Below, in pieces: positions 9,301 to 16,057 of a stretch of 64,000 bases of DNA. The notes below the pieces were generated by a model. The model did no database searches, was not told the origin of the DNA, and saw only the letters and a program-made list of their open reading frames with translations. Origin of the DNA: Telluribacter roseus (GTDB lineage Bacteria; Bacteroidota; Bacteroidia; Cytophagales; Spirosomataceae); assembly GCF_017355915.2 (NCBI RefSeq), contig NZ_JAFEUV020000002.1, positions 310,001 through 374,000 on the forward strand, given 5' to 3'. How positions within the stretch are numbered: the stretch's first letter is position 1; each line of letters opens with the position of its first letter. A program made the translations under genes and the position numbers.

Positions 9301-9429
9301 GGCAATATCGAATCGCGGGTTACTGTACTAAGTGGTAAGATAGCATGGTTCTCCTCACCCGGAAACGGGTTGGAAGTAACCATCGAGATCCCCTACGTAC
9401 GGAGTCAGTCCATGGCTTCATCTGAATAG
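6385..9429 (+). CDS. Propeller-type sensor histidine kinase (HisKA_3), non-hybrid
   Basis: A 1014-residue transmembrane kinase. After a signal sequence (residues 1-25) come two seven-bladed regulator propellers (about 30-640; repeats such as DSRGFLWLGTLDGVNRFD, GRIWIGTEGGLDIFD), a Y_Y_Y domain (about 665-755) and one membrane helix (about 768-790). The cytoplasmic part has a HisKA_3 box with the phospho-His in QDLHDEVGSRLA and a HATPase domain ending GLGLGNIESRV. Such kinases sense glycans or their breakdown products in the periplasm. No receiver or DNA-binding domain follows, so it is not a hybrid regulator, and no NarL-type partner is adjacent. The start is TTG: a stop lies just upstream (6373) and the next ATG would cut off the signal sequence. 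Confidence 0.9.
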   Translation: MPHKINIRLLLIGWCWLYALVAYSQSMQVQRITVKDGLSQSSPYHIFKDSRGFLWLGTLDGVNRFDGHRFRVYKPDAGNKFSFHGVNVAGIVEDKNGDIWIGSEEGLNRYDRKTDRFFLVRTSRQKRRTSPFYADEKELWFSSEGEGIMAYEFKTNRLRRIGTYAHLSRDFDYVDWTTRTPFGDVWMLGPKGVVRFDISSQTYHYYFNNTSRNEYGSPLNVYSLMVDKQNVVWLGTDHGLVRFDHQRKRHESFEWASEEEELGVVFSLAEDHNGQLWLGTQRNGLWIHDKATKRFREFQYRPNLPESLKKYEFYRVYVDNTGIIWANSDPDGLLKVVPNASMFGYLGQAHPGQPQRNLSDPSVRCIGEDGQGRIWIGTEGGLDIFDRKSGLIRERYFTDGHNVLKYIYRDSRNRMWVGTYGGIMQFDEETRQFKKHLFDSDSGSRTYVRNILELPNRKLLIGTPMGMWLFDPVTEAYERVPLLKDRNIFATYLDKQGILWLSSYFEGLYGYRISKGKWQKVYEGLDDFNINTIREDAKSNVLWIATEKGLLAFDKTKKDYRLYNEKDGLANTYIYGLLVCEDDQIFLSTNHGISSLDIPTGVFCNYNLSDGLQGYEYNGNAFMMSSRNECYFGGVNGVNYFFPSQFRKLSYRPHVYFHNFRVNEEPFEVSGYINEKNIIYLQHDQNTFSLEFASIDYYSNGRNFYQYYLEGQDEGWVNASDRTYVRYANLSPGKYLFRVKAANRDRVWNGQERQLLIVIKPPFWRTWWFSAFYLIVVAGGTYLIVQGRLRRLNRQQQERLKIVLEAQEQERKNIAQDLHDEVGSRLATLKLYLSSLTNFLKDNTEAQRIKQEAFDIITISMIDIRRLLRELNPKTLEQYGYAAAVEELIGKINASDQVRVSFECRNLPDDLPKDMQMGLYRITQELLNNTLKHANATEVTISVVPSGNTISFFYGDNGKGFDYAKASKGLGLGNIESRVTVLSGKIAWFSSPGNGLEVTIEIPYVRSQSMASSE

Positions 9430-9599
9430 ACAGGCTCGTTTTGTTGCTACGTAAAATCCTTATTTAAGTACAGTATGCTATTGGATGGTTGTACTTTTAA
9501 AGGAGGAAATAGCTTTATACAAGAACTTTTAGAGGAGATTGATCTGCTAAGATATTGTTCTTGTATAGACAGGTTAGCAATACTTACAACGCCACCCGG

Positions 9600-10307
9600 A
9601 TGGAATTAACACACTACCAGCGGTTGTACACTCAACTGAAAAGTCAGATACAGACCGGACATTACAAAGAGGGAGATCTGCTACCATCTGAAAACGAGCT
9701 CGGTGGCCAGCATAAAATAGCCCGTATGACTGTCCGAAGGGCGCTTACTGAACTGGCCAGAGAGGGGTACATTCGTAAGGTAAAGGGGAAAGGCAGTATT
9801 GTCAGTGCTACCCGCAAGTCGCTGGGGCTGCTTTCGTTCAAGGGCTTTTCGGAAGTGGTAGGAGCCGAGCACCAGGTCAAGACGATGATGCTGCGCATCC
9901 CCGCTTGTACCCCCTGGCCCGATCGCTTCTTTTATAGTCTGAATGATGATGAGGCAAAGACCGGCTGTATCTATTTCGAACGGGTCCGCTTCGTAAACGA
10001 AGAGCCCATTATGATCGAGTACACGTATCTGCCGCACTCGGGCCTGCACGACTTCTGCGAAAAACCGTTCGTAGATGGTTCGCTGTTCAAGACGCTCAGC
10101 GTGAATCACCAGATTGAAATTACTAATATAGAGCAGGATATTCGGGCTGTTTCGGCTGACGAAGTCACGGCTTTTCTGCTTAAGGTCAAACCGCTTACGC
10201 CACTGGTACAGATTTATCGCCGCTACCATACCAGCCGCCCTGACTACTACATTTATAGCCATCTGTACTGCAACACCGAGCAGTACACGATCAGCAATTT
10301 TCAGTAA
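9600..10307 (+). CDS. GntR-family transcription regulator with UTRA domain
   Basis: A 235-residue HutC-type regulator. The winged-helix GntR domain covers about 1-70 (YTQLKSQIQTGHYKEGDLLP, SENELGGQHKIARMTVRRAL, IRKVKGKGSIV) and the UTRA ligand domain about 90-232 (FERVRFVNEEPIMIEYTYLP, LVQIYRRYHTSRPDYYIY). The start was set at ATG 9600; an in-frame TTG at 9555 would add 15 residues without family similarity. It lies 61 bases upstream of deoC on the same strand, so control of deoxyribonucleoside or sugar catabolism is a reasonable inference. The effector is unknown. Confidence 0.9.
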   Translation: MELTHYQRLYTQLKSQIQTGHYKEGDLLPSENELGGQHKIARMTVRRALTELAREGYIRKVKGKGSIVSATRKSLGLLSFKGFSEVVGAEHQVKTMMLRIPACTPWPDRFFYSLNDDEAKTGCIYFERVRFVNEEPIMIEYTYLPHSGLHDFCEKPFVDGSLFKTLSVNHQIEITNIEQDIRAVSADEVTAFLLKVKPLTPLVQIYRRYHTSRPDYYIYSHLYCNTEQYTISNFQ

Positions 10308-10368
10308 TACACCTTCATCATTTTTTGTACATCTTTTTAAAAAATAGCCTCCCGGGGCTACTACTATT

Positions 10369-11130
10369 ATGAGCATAATTAACGAACTAGCCAAGATGAT
10401 CGACCACTCGCTGCTTCATCCTACCATGACTGACGCCGACCTTAAGCAAGGTTGTGACATTGCGCGTCAGTACGAGGTGGCATCCGTGTGTATAAAACCC
10501 TACGCAGTAGCCGCCGCGGCTCAATGGCTCGCCGGATCGGATGTACTCGTGGGTACGGTCATTGGCTTTCCCCACGGCAATAGCCTCGTGAGCATCAAAG
10601 TAGCGGAGGCACTCCAGGCCTGTCGGGACGGCGCTACCGAGATAGATATGGTAGTGAACATAGGCAAGGTACTGCAGGAAGATTGGGACTACGTGAGGCA
10701 GGAGATCAAAGCCGTGACGGATGCCTGTCACGCGGAGGGAGCTATCGTGAAAGTTATTTTTGAAAACGACTACTTACCCAACGATACCTACAAGATCAGG
10801 TTATGCGAGATATGTAGTGAAGTAGGAGCCGACTTCGTCAAGACCTCCACCGGCTACGGATTTATGAAGGGGGGCGACGGCAAGTACTCCTACGAAGGAG
10901 CCACTGAGCACGACCTGAAGCTGATGCGCCAGCATAGTGCATCGCAGGTACAGGTAAAAGCCGCCGGAGGAGTACGTACACTGGATGACCTCCTGAAAGT
11001 ACGGGAGTGGGGCGTCACCCGGATCGGTGCCACCGCTACCATCGCTATTATCGAAGAAGCCAAGAGTCGCTTCGGTGACGGAAGTACCGTAGCCCGCCCG
11101 GTAATATCCGATGATACAATTGGGTACTAG
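10369..11130 (+). CDS. deoC: Deoxyribose-phosphate aldolase
   Basis: A 253-residue class I aldolase that splits 2-deoxyribose 5-phosphate into glyceraldehyde 3-phosphate and acetaldehyde. The Schiff-base Lys158 stands in ADFVKTSTGYG, the second lysine Lys197 in VKAAGGVRT and the Asp93 proton relay in EIDMVVNIG. Length is normal for the long DeoC form. It directly follows a GntR/UTRA regulator gene. No other deo genes are adjacent; ribokinase and thymidine kinase lie elsewhere in the window. Confidence 0.96.
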   Translation: MSIINELAKMIDHSLLHPTMTDADLKQGCDIARQYEVASVCIKPYAVAAAAQWLAGSDVLVGTVIGFPHGNSLVSIKVAEALQACRDGATEIDMVVNIGKVLQEDWDYVRQEIKAVTDACHAEGAIVKVIFENDYLPNDTYKIRLCEICSEVGADFVKTSTGYGFMKGGDGKYSYEGATEHDLKLMRQHSASQVQVKAAGGVRTLDDLLKVREWGVTRIGATATIAIIEEAKSRFGDGSTVARPVISDDTIGY

Positions 11131-11181
11131 ATAGTTAGGTAGAGAAAAGGGCGGCAGGTAGAAGAGATGAGTTTTAATAGC

Positions 11182-11580
11182 TTAAAGCTTTATAAACTTG
11201 CCGCCGTGCCTAAATTCAAAAGCATAAGGCCTTTGGTTTTGCCGATGCAGTTGTTTAAGTTCAGGCCATCGATTGACCAAAAGCTGTACCATTTCCCAGT
11301 ACGTATAACCTCTCTTAGATGGAGGTTTTAGAAAAAATAAGCCTACGCCACATTGCTCAAACAGTTCTCTTTGCTGCCTTTTTCTAAAAATATTTACATC
11401 CTGCGTGATCACAGTTCCCCCTTGTTGTCCTACCTGTGGGATCCACTCTTCATCTTTGACTCCTCGTCCGAACACTTCTGGGATAGACAGTATTTCAATA
11501 CTACTGCCGGTACCTTGTTCAAGGATATGTAGACCCCGAGCCAGATGTGGGGGTAAGTTTTCATCAATAAAAAATTTCAT
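11182..11580 (-). CDS. DUF5615 PIN-like protein, probable toxin of a type II pair
   Basis: A 132-residue protein starting MKFFIDENLPPHLARGL, the signature of the DUF5615 PIN-like family, with acidic Asp6 and Glu7. The central GRGVKDEEWIPQVG and GGTVITQDVNIF are further PIN-like motifs holding acidic residues for metal-dependent ribonuclease activity. Its ATG overlaps the stop of the upstream DUF433 gene by one base (TGATG), so the two are translationally coupled. DUF433/DUF5615 pairs are regarded as VapBC45-like toxin-antitoxin modules; toxicity here is inferred, not shown. The region is more AT-rich than its neighbours. Confidence 0.8.
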   Translation of the reverse strand: MKFFIDENLPPHLARGLHILEQGTGSSIEILSIPEVFGRGVKDEEWIPQVGQQGGTVITQDVNIFRKRQQRELFEQCGVGLFFLKPPSKRGYTYWEMVQLLVNRWPELKQLHRQNQRPYAFEFRHGGKFIKL

Positions 11581-12257
11581 CAGGCGGCGCTTCTGCGGTG
11601 AAATTCAAGAGCATCCTGTACCTGGTCCACCGATAGGTCGTAAAGTTTGGCGATGGTTTCGACAGATTCTCCGGCTCTATATAAATTATATATTGTTTCG
11701 GTCAATATGGTGGTGCCTTCAATAACAGGCTGTCCAAATTTTCTTTCTGGATCTATTACTACCTGATGGTCTTTCCCAAGTGGGAAGAAGCGCCGGGCTA
11801 GCTGATTTTCATCAAACTCTATTCGTTGACAAAATGGCCGAATAACGTCAGTGATATACATTTGGAGGCTCGCATCTGCATCTATTATCTCTCCTACTTT
11901 ATCGGTAAAAAGAATTTTACGGCCATCGGTCAATATGGGAAGAGTAGCAAAGGGATAAGCAGTTTTGAACCGGCTAGCTAAAACATCATGTGCTTTAATG
12001 ATTTGTTGAGGGCTAATACCCTTCTCCCTTAATTGATAAAAAACGAAAAACTCTATGAGCGTGTGAAAGTTTGTTACTTGCTCTGAACCGACACCTTCGG
12101 AGTAGTACATACGAGTACTTTTGGTAAAATAGTTTTCCCAATACTCTTGCATCCATCGCTTTACTTTTCGGGCTGGTAAACGCAGTATCTTCGCTACCTC
12201 AGGAGTAGTGTAGATGCCGGTTCCAAAACCAAGTGTATGGGGAGTAATTGAGGTCAT
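11580..12257 (-). CDS. MerR-like HTH and DUF433 protein, probable antitoxin
   Basis: A 225-residue protein. An N-terminal helix-turn-helix (about 14-45, GIYTTPEVAKILRLPARKVK) resembles MerR or excisionase folds; a middle region of unclear fold follows; the C-terminal DUF433 domain (about 165-222) reads FGQPVIEGTTILTETIYNLY and ends SVDQVQDALEFH. It overlaps the PIN-like gene by one base. DUF433 proteins act as antitoxins to DUF5615 partners. It is longer than minimal DUF433 antitoxins because of the N-terminal DNA-binding part, which suits autoregulation from the promoter at 12284. Confidence 0.8.
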   Translation of the reverse strand: MTSITPHTLGFGTGIYTTPEVAKILRLPARKVKRWMQEYWENYFTKSTRMYYSEGVGSEQVTNFHTLIEFFVFYQLREKGISPQQIIKAHDVLASRFKTAYPFATLPILTDGRKILFTDKVGEIIDADASLQMYITDVIRPFCQRIEFDENQLARRFFPLGKDHQVVIDPERKFGQPVIEGTTILTETIYNLYRAGESVETIAKLYDLSVDQVQDALEFHRRSAA

Positions 12258-12283
12258 TATTTTAGTACGCCACAGTTTTATTA

Positions 12284-12291
12284 CAAAGGTA
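12284..12291 (-). promoter_or_regulatory. Putative -7 element (TACCTTTG, minus strand) for the DUF433-DUF5615 pair
   Basis: Exact TAnnTTTG match on the minus strand, 26 bases before the start at 12257. No proper -33 box was recognised. Confidence 0.5.
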
Positions 12292-12314
12292 CTAATTCTA
12301 TGCCAAGAACGGCC

Positions 12315-12584
12315 TTAAATAGTGTCGTTAAGTTCTGTTTCACCTACCATTTCACCTCTAACGGTAATAAGATATATTTTCTCTTCAATGATGGCAATTG
12401 TGTATCCAGGTCTGCAGTTACTCACTCTAAACAATAATGCCTTCAACGCCGCTCGAAAGCCTATTTTCTGGGATATTCTAAAAACGTGTCTTGAGCAGCT
12501 CTCTTTGAAAATACATCTAGGTTTAAGCTTCTGAGGCACGACAAGCCAGTAAAGGCGAATTAGAATCTGTAACAGCAAATTCAT
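12315..12584 (-). CDS. yidD: Divergent YidD-family membrane protein insertion factor
   Basis: An 89-residue protein with an N-terminal hydrophobic segment (about 3-16) and the three-cysteine pattern of YidD: Cys24 and Cys30 in RCIFKESCS and Cys57 in NCRPGY, separated by a basic amphipathic helix (IGFRAALKALLF). YidD helps YidC insert membrane proteins. The usual C-terminal GGxDPVP motif is missing, and the gene lies away from the standard rnpA/yidC setting, so this may be a specialised paralogue. It starts one base after the stop of the 77-residue gene upstream. Confidence 0.7.
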   Translation of the reverse strand: MNLLLQILIRLYWLVVPQKLKPRCIFKESCSRHVFRISQKIGFRAALKALLFRVSNCRPGYTIAIIEEKIYLITVRGEMVGETELNDTI

Positions 12585-12585
12585 T

Positions 12586-12819
12586 TTAGGTTAATCTTTT
12601 AAAGATGAGCATATGATTAAATGATTGGGTGCTTTTTGCACCTATTCCAAAGCAACCGCTATCATTATAGACTGTTGGTACAGATTCGAGTTGTAGGTAC
12701 TCCCAGCCATCAGCAACGTACACATCAATAAGTGATTGTAGTTGTTCTGATACGGTTTTCTCTCCTTTTTTAAAGTTGATAACTGCAGTGAAAGGAACAA
12801 CTTTGTAAACTGGTTTCAT
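12586..12819 (-). CDS. Small DUF4177-like protein of unknown function
   Basis: A 77-residue soluble protein with no signal or membrane segment. It has a short N-terminal strand (YKVVPFTAVI), a helix (EQLQSLIDVYVADGWEYLQL) and a final strand (NHMLIFKRL), a pattern resembling DUF4177-type small alpha/beta proteins with the DGWEY hallmark. A FGIGA stretch follows a Cys. It is transcribed just ahead of the YidD-like gene (one base between). No function can be assigned. Confidence 0.65.
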   Translation of the reverse strand: MKPVYKVVPFTAVINFKKGEKTVSEQLQSLIDVYVADGWEYLQLESVPTVYNDSGCFGIGAKSTQSFNHMLIFKRLT

Positions 12820-12995
12820 AGGTAGTGGTATGATTTAGTTCTTCTGGTAAAGTACATCTTCTAAACTATGATATCCCACATAAAGGCTTTGATTTTATCT
12901 AACGGTTCATTTACTTCATTCTCAAAATCCTGAAATTCACTCTGCCGTTCGCGGCGGTTCGTCTGAATTGATTACCCGAGGGGCTTCGTAGCTGA

Positions 12996-13003
12996 TAGTT
13001 TTG
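12996..13003 (+). promoter_or_regulatory. Putative -7 element (TAGTTTTG) for the TonB receptor gene
   Basis: Exact TAnnTTTG match, 25 bases before the ATG at 13029; no clear -33 TTG at the right distance. Confidence 0.45.
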
Positions 13004-13028
13004 TGTCAACAACATAAAGCTGTTAGCC

Positions 13029-15233
13029 ATGAAGCCTCTTTACATTTTACTCTTCCTGTTCACCACTACCGCCCAGGCCCAGACGCTCCTCAGCGGCAGG
13101 GTCACCGACCGGAAGGGGCATGCGCTGCCCGGCGCTAATGTATTTCTGAAAGGTACCTACGACGGAGCCACTACGGATACCCTCGGTAGATTCAGCTTCC
13201 GGACTTTTGAGAAAGATACGGCTACGCTGGCTGTCAGCTACATGGGCTATGAGCCGTTCGAGAAAAAGCTCCTGCTGAACCAGAAAGAGGTAGTACTGAC
13301 CGTAAAGCTGGAAGAGCTCGCTACCGAGTTAAATACCGTAGTCATCACGGCGGGAGCCTTCGAAGCCTCAGATGAGAAGCGGATGGCCATGCTCAAGCCG
13401 CTGGACATCGTAACCACGGCCGGCGCCGCCGCCGACATCACAGGAGCCATGCAGCTACTGCCGGGGGCCCAGCGGGTAGGGGAGCAGGAGGGGCTGTTTG
13501 TAAGGGGAGGTTCGGGTCTGGAGTCCAAGGTAGTCATTGATGGCATGATCGTGCAGAACCCTTTCTTCAGCTCAGTACCCGACGTGCAGCAGCGGGGGCG
13601 GTTCAATCCCTTCATGTTTAAAGGTACTTCGTTTAGTACTGGTGGGTACTCAGCCCAGTACGGTCAGGCATTGTCGTCGGTACTGCTGCTGAATACGACC
13701 GACAAAACCAGCAACAACGGCCTGGGCGTAAGCCTCAACCTGGCCAGTGCAGGCCTCAACTACGACCACGCTACCGAGAAGCAGTCGGTGTCGGTGGTGG
13801 GATACTACGGCAACCTGAAGCCGCTCTTCGCGCTGGTGAGGCAGAACATCGAGTGGCTGCACGAGCCAGAGTTTGTAGGGTCGTCGCTGACCTACCGCCT
13901 CAATACATCCCAGACGGGCCTGCTGAAAGTGTACGGTATGTACTCCGACAGCCGTATGAGCATGAACTCAGTAGTACCCGGTACGGCAGGACCTGGTACT
14001 GCCGTACCGGGTGGCGAAGGTATCAAGAACCGCCTCGACCTGCACAACCGCAACGCCTTCACCACCAGTACCTACACCGATAGCTGGGGCGATGGTAAGT
14101 GGCTGCTCAACTCGGGCTTCTCGTACAGCCGCAATAGCGACGACATGGCATTTGACGGCCAGGGCATGGACCGGCTCGATGAGCGGACCCAGGCGCGGGT
14201 GGTACTTACACGGCTGCTGTCAGGAAATAATTCACTCTTGTTCGGAGGGGAGGTACATGGCATCAACCTGCAGAATGGCTTTGGTGGTATTAGCTATTCC
14301 TTGCGTGATCAATACGCGGCGGCTTTTGCCGAAACCGAAATCTACCTGAGTCGTCAGCTGGCCGGACGCGTAGGTGTCAGGACCGAGTACTCCTCTCTCC
14401 TCAACCGCTTCAACCTGGCGCCCCGGCTGTCATTGGCCTACAAGACAGGTGCCTACAGCCAGGTGTCGCTGGCGGCGGGGCAATTTTTTCAGAATCCTGA
14501 CTACCGCTACCTATACCTAAACTCTAACCTGAACTTTGAGCGCGCCGACCACCTCATCCTGAACTACCAGGTGATGCGGAGCAGCCGTACCTTCCGGGTA
14601 GAGACTTTCTACAAGAACTACGCGCAGCTGGTGCGGGAGTACACGGGTCAGCCCGGATCGCCGGACCGCTTCGACACCAACCCCTACCGCTTCCCCTGGG
14701 GGCGCACCGACAATAGGGGCTACGGCTACGCTCAGGGCTTCGACCTGTTCTGGCGCGACCAGAAGACCGTCAAGGGGCTCGACTACTGGGTTACGTACAG
14801 CTACGTGGATACCCGGCGGCTGTTTCAGCAGTACCAGGTACTGGCTACGCCCACCTTTGCCTCCAATCATAACGTGAGCCTGGTGGCGAAGCGGTGGTTC
14901 GACAAGCTCAAAACCAGCGCGGGCCTCACCTACGCCTACACCAGCGGTCGCCCGTACTACAACCCCAACCACGAGCGATTCATGACCGACCGCACTCCGG
15001 CGGTACATAATGTGAGCTTCACGGCCAGCAAACTTACCAGCATCCGGGGCAACTTTGCAGTACTGTATATGGCCGTTGATAACCTGCTCAATACCCGTAA
15101 CGTATTTACCTACCGCTACACCGCCGACGGACAAACCCGGTACGCCGTGGGACCGCAGAGTTACCGCAGCTTCTTTGTCGGGATGCAGATATTTCTGTCC
15201 CGCAAGGCAGTGGTAAAGCAGGAGGACTTATGA
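13029..15233 (+). CDS. TonB-dependent receptor with carboxypeptidase-regulatory-like N-terminal domain
   Basis: A 734-residue outer-membrane receptor. Residues 1-17 are a signal peptide; 20-105 form a CarboxypepD_reg-like sandwich (LSGRVTDRKGHALPGANVFL); about 115-225 is the plug, with GLFVRGGSGLESKVVIDGM; the rest is the barrel, with alternating aromatic strands up to SYRSFFVGMQIFLS. It imports a ligand through the outer membrane using TonB energy. No SusD partner is beside it, so it is not a classic polysaccharide-utilisation SusC. A small secreted protein and a kinase/regulator pair follow on the same strand. The ligand is unknown. Confidence 0.92.
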   Translation: MKPLYILLFLFTTTAQAQTLLSGRVTDRKGHALPGANVFLKGTYDGATTDTLGRFSFRTFEKDTATLAVSYMGYEPFEKKLLLNQKEVVLTVKLEELATELNTVVITAGAFEASDEKRMAMLKPLDIVTTAGAAADITGAMQLLPGAQRVGEQEGLFVRGGSGLESKVVIDGMIVQNPFFSSVPDVQQRGRFNPFMFKGTSFSTGGYSAQYGQALSSVLLLNTTDKTSNNGLGVSLNLASAGLNYDHATEKQSVSVVGYYGNLKPLFALVRQNIEWLHEPEFVGSSLTYRLNTSQTGLLKVYGMYSDSRMSMNSVVPGTAGPGTAVPGGEGIKNRLDLHNRNAFTTSTYTDSWGDGKWLLNSGFSYSRNSDDMAFDGQGMDRLDERTQARVVLTRLLSGNNSLLFGGEVHGINLQNGFGGISYSLRDQYAAAFAETEIYLSRQLAGRVGVRTEYSSLLNRFNLAPRLSLAYKTGAYSQVSLAAGQFFQNPDYRYLYLNSNLNFERADHLILNYQVMRSSRTFRVETFYKNYAQLVREYTGQPGSPDRFDTNPYRFPWGRTDNRGYGYAQGFDLFWRDQKTVKGLDYWVTYSYVDTRRLFQQYQVLATPTFASNHNVSLVAKRWFDKLKTSAGLTYAYTSGRPYYNPNHERFMTDRTPAVHNVSFTASKLTSIRGNFAVLYMAVDNLLNTRNVFTYRYTADGQTRYAVGPQSYRSFFVGMQIFLSRKAVVKQEDL

Positions 15234-15325
15234 TAATTATGAATGCTGAATGCGTGAATTATGAATGATTTTTTAAGATACATACCTGAAAAGAGCTAAC
15301 AACTAACCGCTAACACCTAACTACC
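15234..15325. repeat. Short repeats between the TonB receptor and small secreted protein genes
   Basis: The gap holds two copies of AATTATGAATG (about 15235-15245 and 15256-15266) and a run of CTAAC repeats at about 15295-15321. These low-complexity stretches look like slippage products. Confidence 0.5.
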
Positions 15326-15985
15326 ATGAAGACAACTCTTATTTCTGCCCTTGCCCTGGTACTATCCCTAACGCAGCTATTCGCCCAGAGTGACAAGTAC
15401 AATCAAGCCATGACTACCACCGTGGACGCCCTTAACCAGCAGGAGGGCAAGCAGCCTGATGTGGCGGCTTTTCAGGAGCTAGCCAATCGCTTTGAACGTA
15501 TTGCCGCGGCAGAGCCCAAAGAGTGGCTGCCCCGCTACCACGCCGCCTACTGCTACACCATGCTGGGCGTTATGGGAGATGACGCCAGTCAGAAAGAGCA
15601 ACGGCTGGATAAAGCCGAAGCAATGCTGAAAGAAATGGAAACGCTGGCCGGGAAACCGAACGATGAAGTAGAGGTACTCAAAGCGTTTGTAACTCAGGCG
15701 CGGCTGGCTATTGATCCTATGTCACGCTGGCAGACCTACGGGGCCCAATTTGGAGAACACCTGGCGGCGGCTAAGGCGGCAAATGCCGACAATCCCCGCA
15801 TCTATGTACTGGAAGGTACCAGCCTGTTCTATACGCCGGAGCAGTTTGGCGGTGGAAAGAAAGTGGCTAAGCCGGTACTTGAAAAAGCCTTGGAAAAATT
15901 CGTTACCTTTAAATCACCGGGCGCTATCTACCCGCAGTGGGGGAAGGGGCAGGCTGAGTGGATGGCAGCGCAGTGTAAGCAGTAA
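15326..15985 (+). CDS. Secreted alpha-helical (TPR-like) protein of unknown function
   Basis: A 219-residue protein with a clear signal peptide (MKTTLISALALVLSLTQLFA). The mature part is helical with TPR-like spacing, for example FERIAAAEPKEWLPRYHAAY, then DKAEAMLKEMETLAG. It contains YVLEGTSLFYTPEQFGGG and ends in YPQWGKGQAEW. Cytophagales often carry such proteins after TonB-dependent receptors. It probably works in the periplasm with the receptor 92 bases upstream. No catalytic motif is seen. Confidence 0.75.
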   Translation: MKTTLISALALVLSLTQLFAQSDKYNQAMTTTVDALNQQEGKQPDVAAFQELANRFERIAAAEPKEWLPRYHAAYCYTMLGVMGDDASQKEQRLDKAEAMLKEMETLAGKPNDEVEVLKAFVTQARLAIDPMSRWQTYGAQFGEHLAAAKAANADNPRIYVLEGTSLFYTPEQFGGGKKVAKPVLEKALEKFVTFKSPGAIYPQWGKGQAEWMAAQCKQ

Positions 15986-16008
15986 TAGCAGAAGAACAGG
16001 CAGGTAGT

Positions 16009-16041
16009 GACCGTCCGATGGCAGATGTACATCGGACGGTC
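16009..16041 (+). terminator. Strong hairpin between the secreted protein gene and the kinase gene
   Basis: Perfect 12-base arms GACCGTCCGATG/CATCGGACGGTC with a nine-base loop, 24 bases after the stop at 15985 and 17 before the ATG at 16058. No T run follows, so termination may be partial; it could instead shape the leader of the kinase mRNA. Confidence 0.55.
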
Positions 16042-16057
16042 CTAAACATAAGTATAT

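Noticed and set aside
14517-15134. Long minus-strand frame (205 codons) inside the TonB receptor gene
   Set aside because: Val/Gly-rich antisense shadow of a GC-rich barrel gene.
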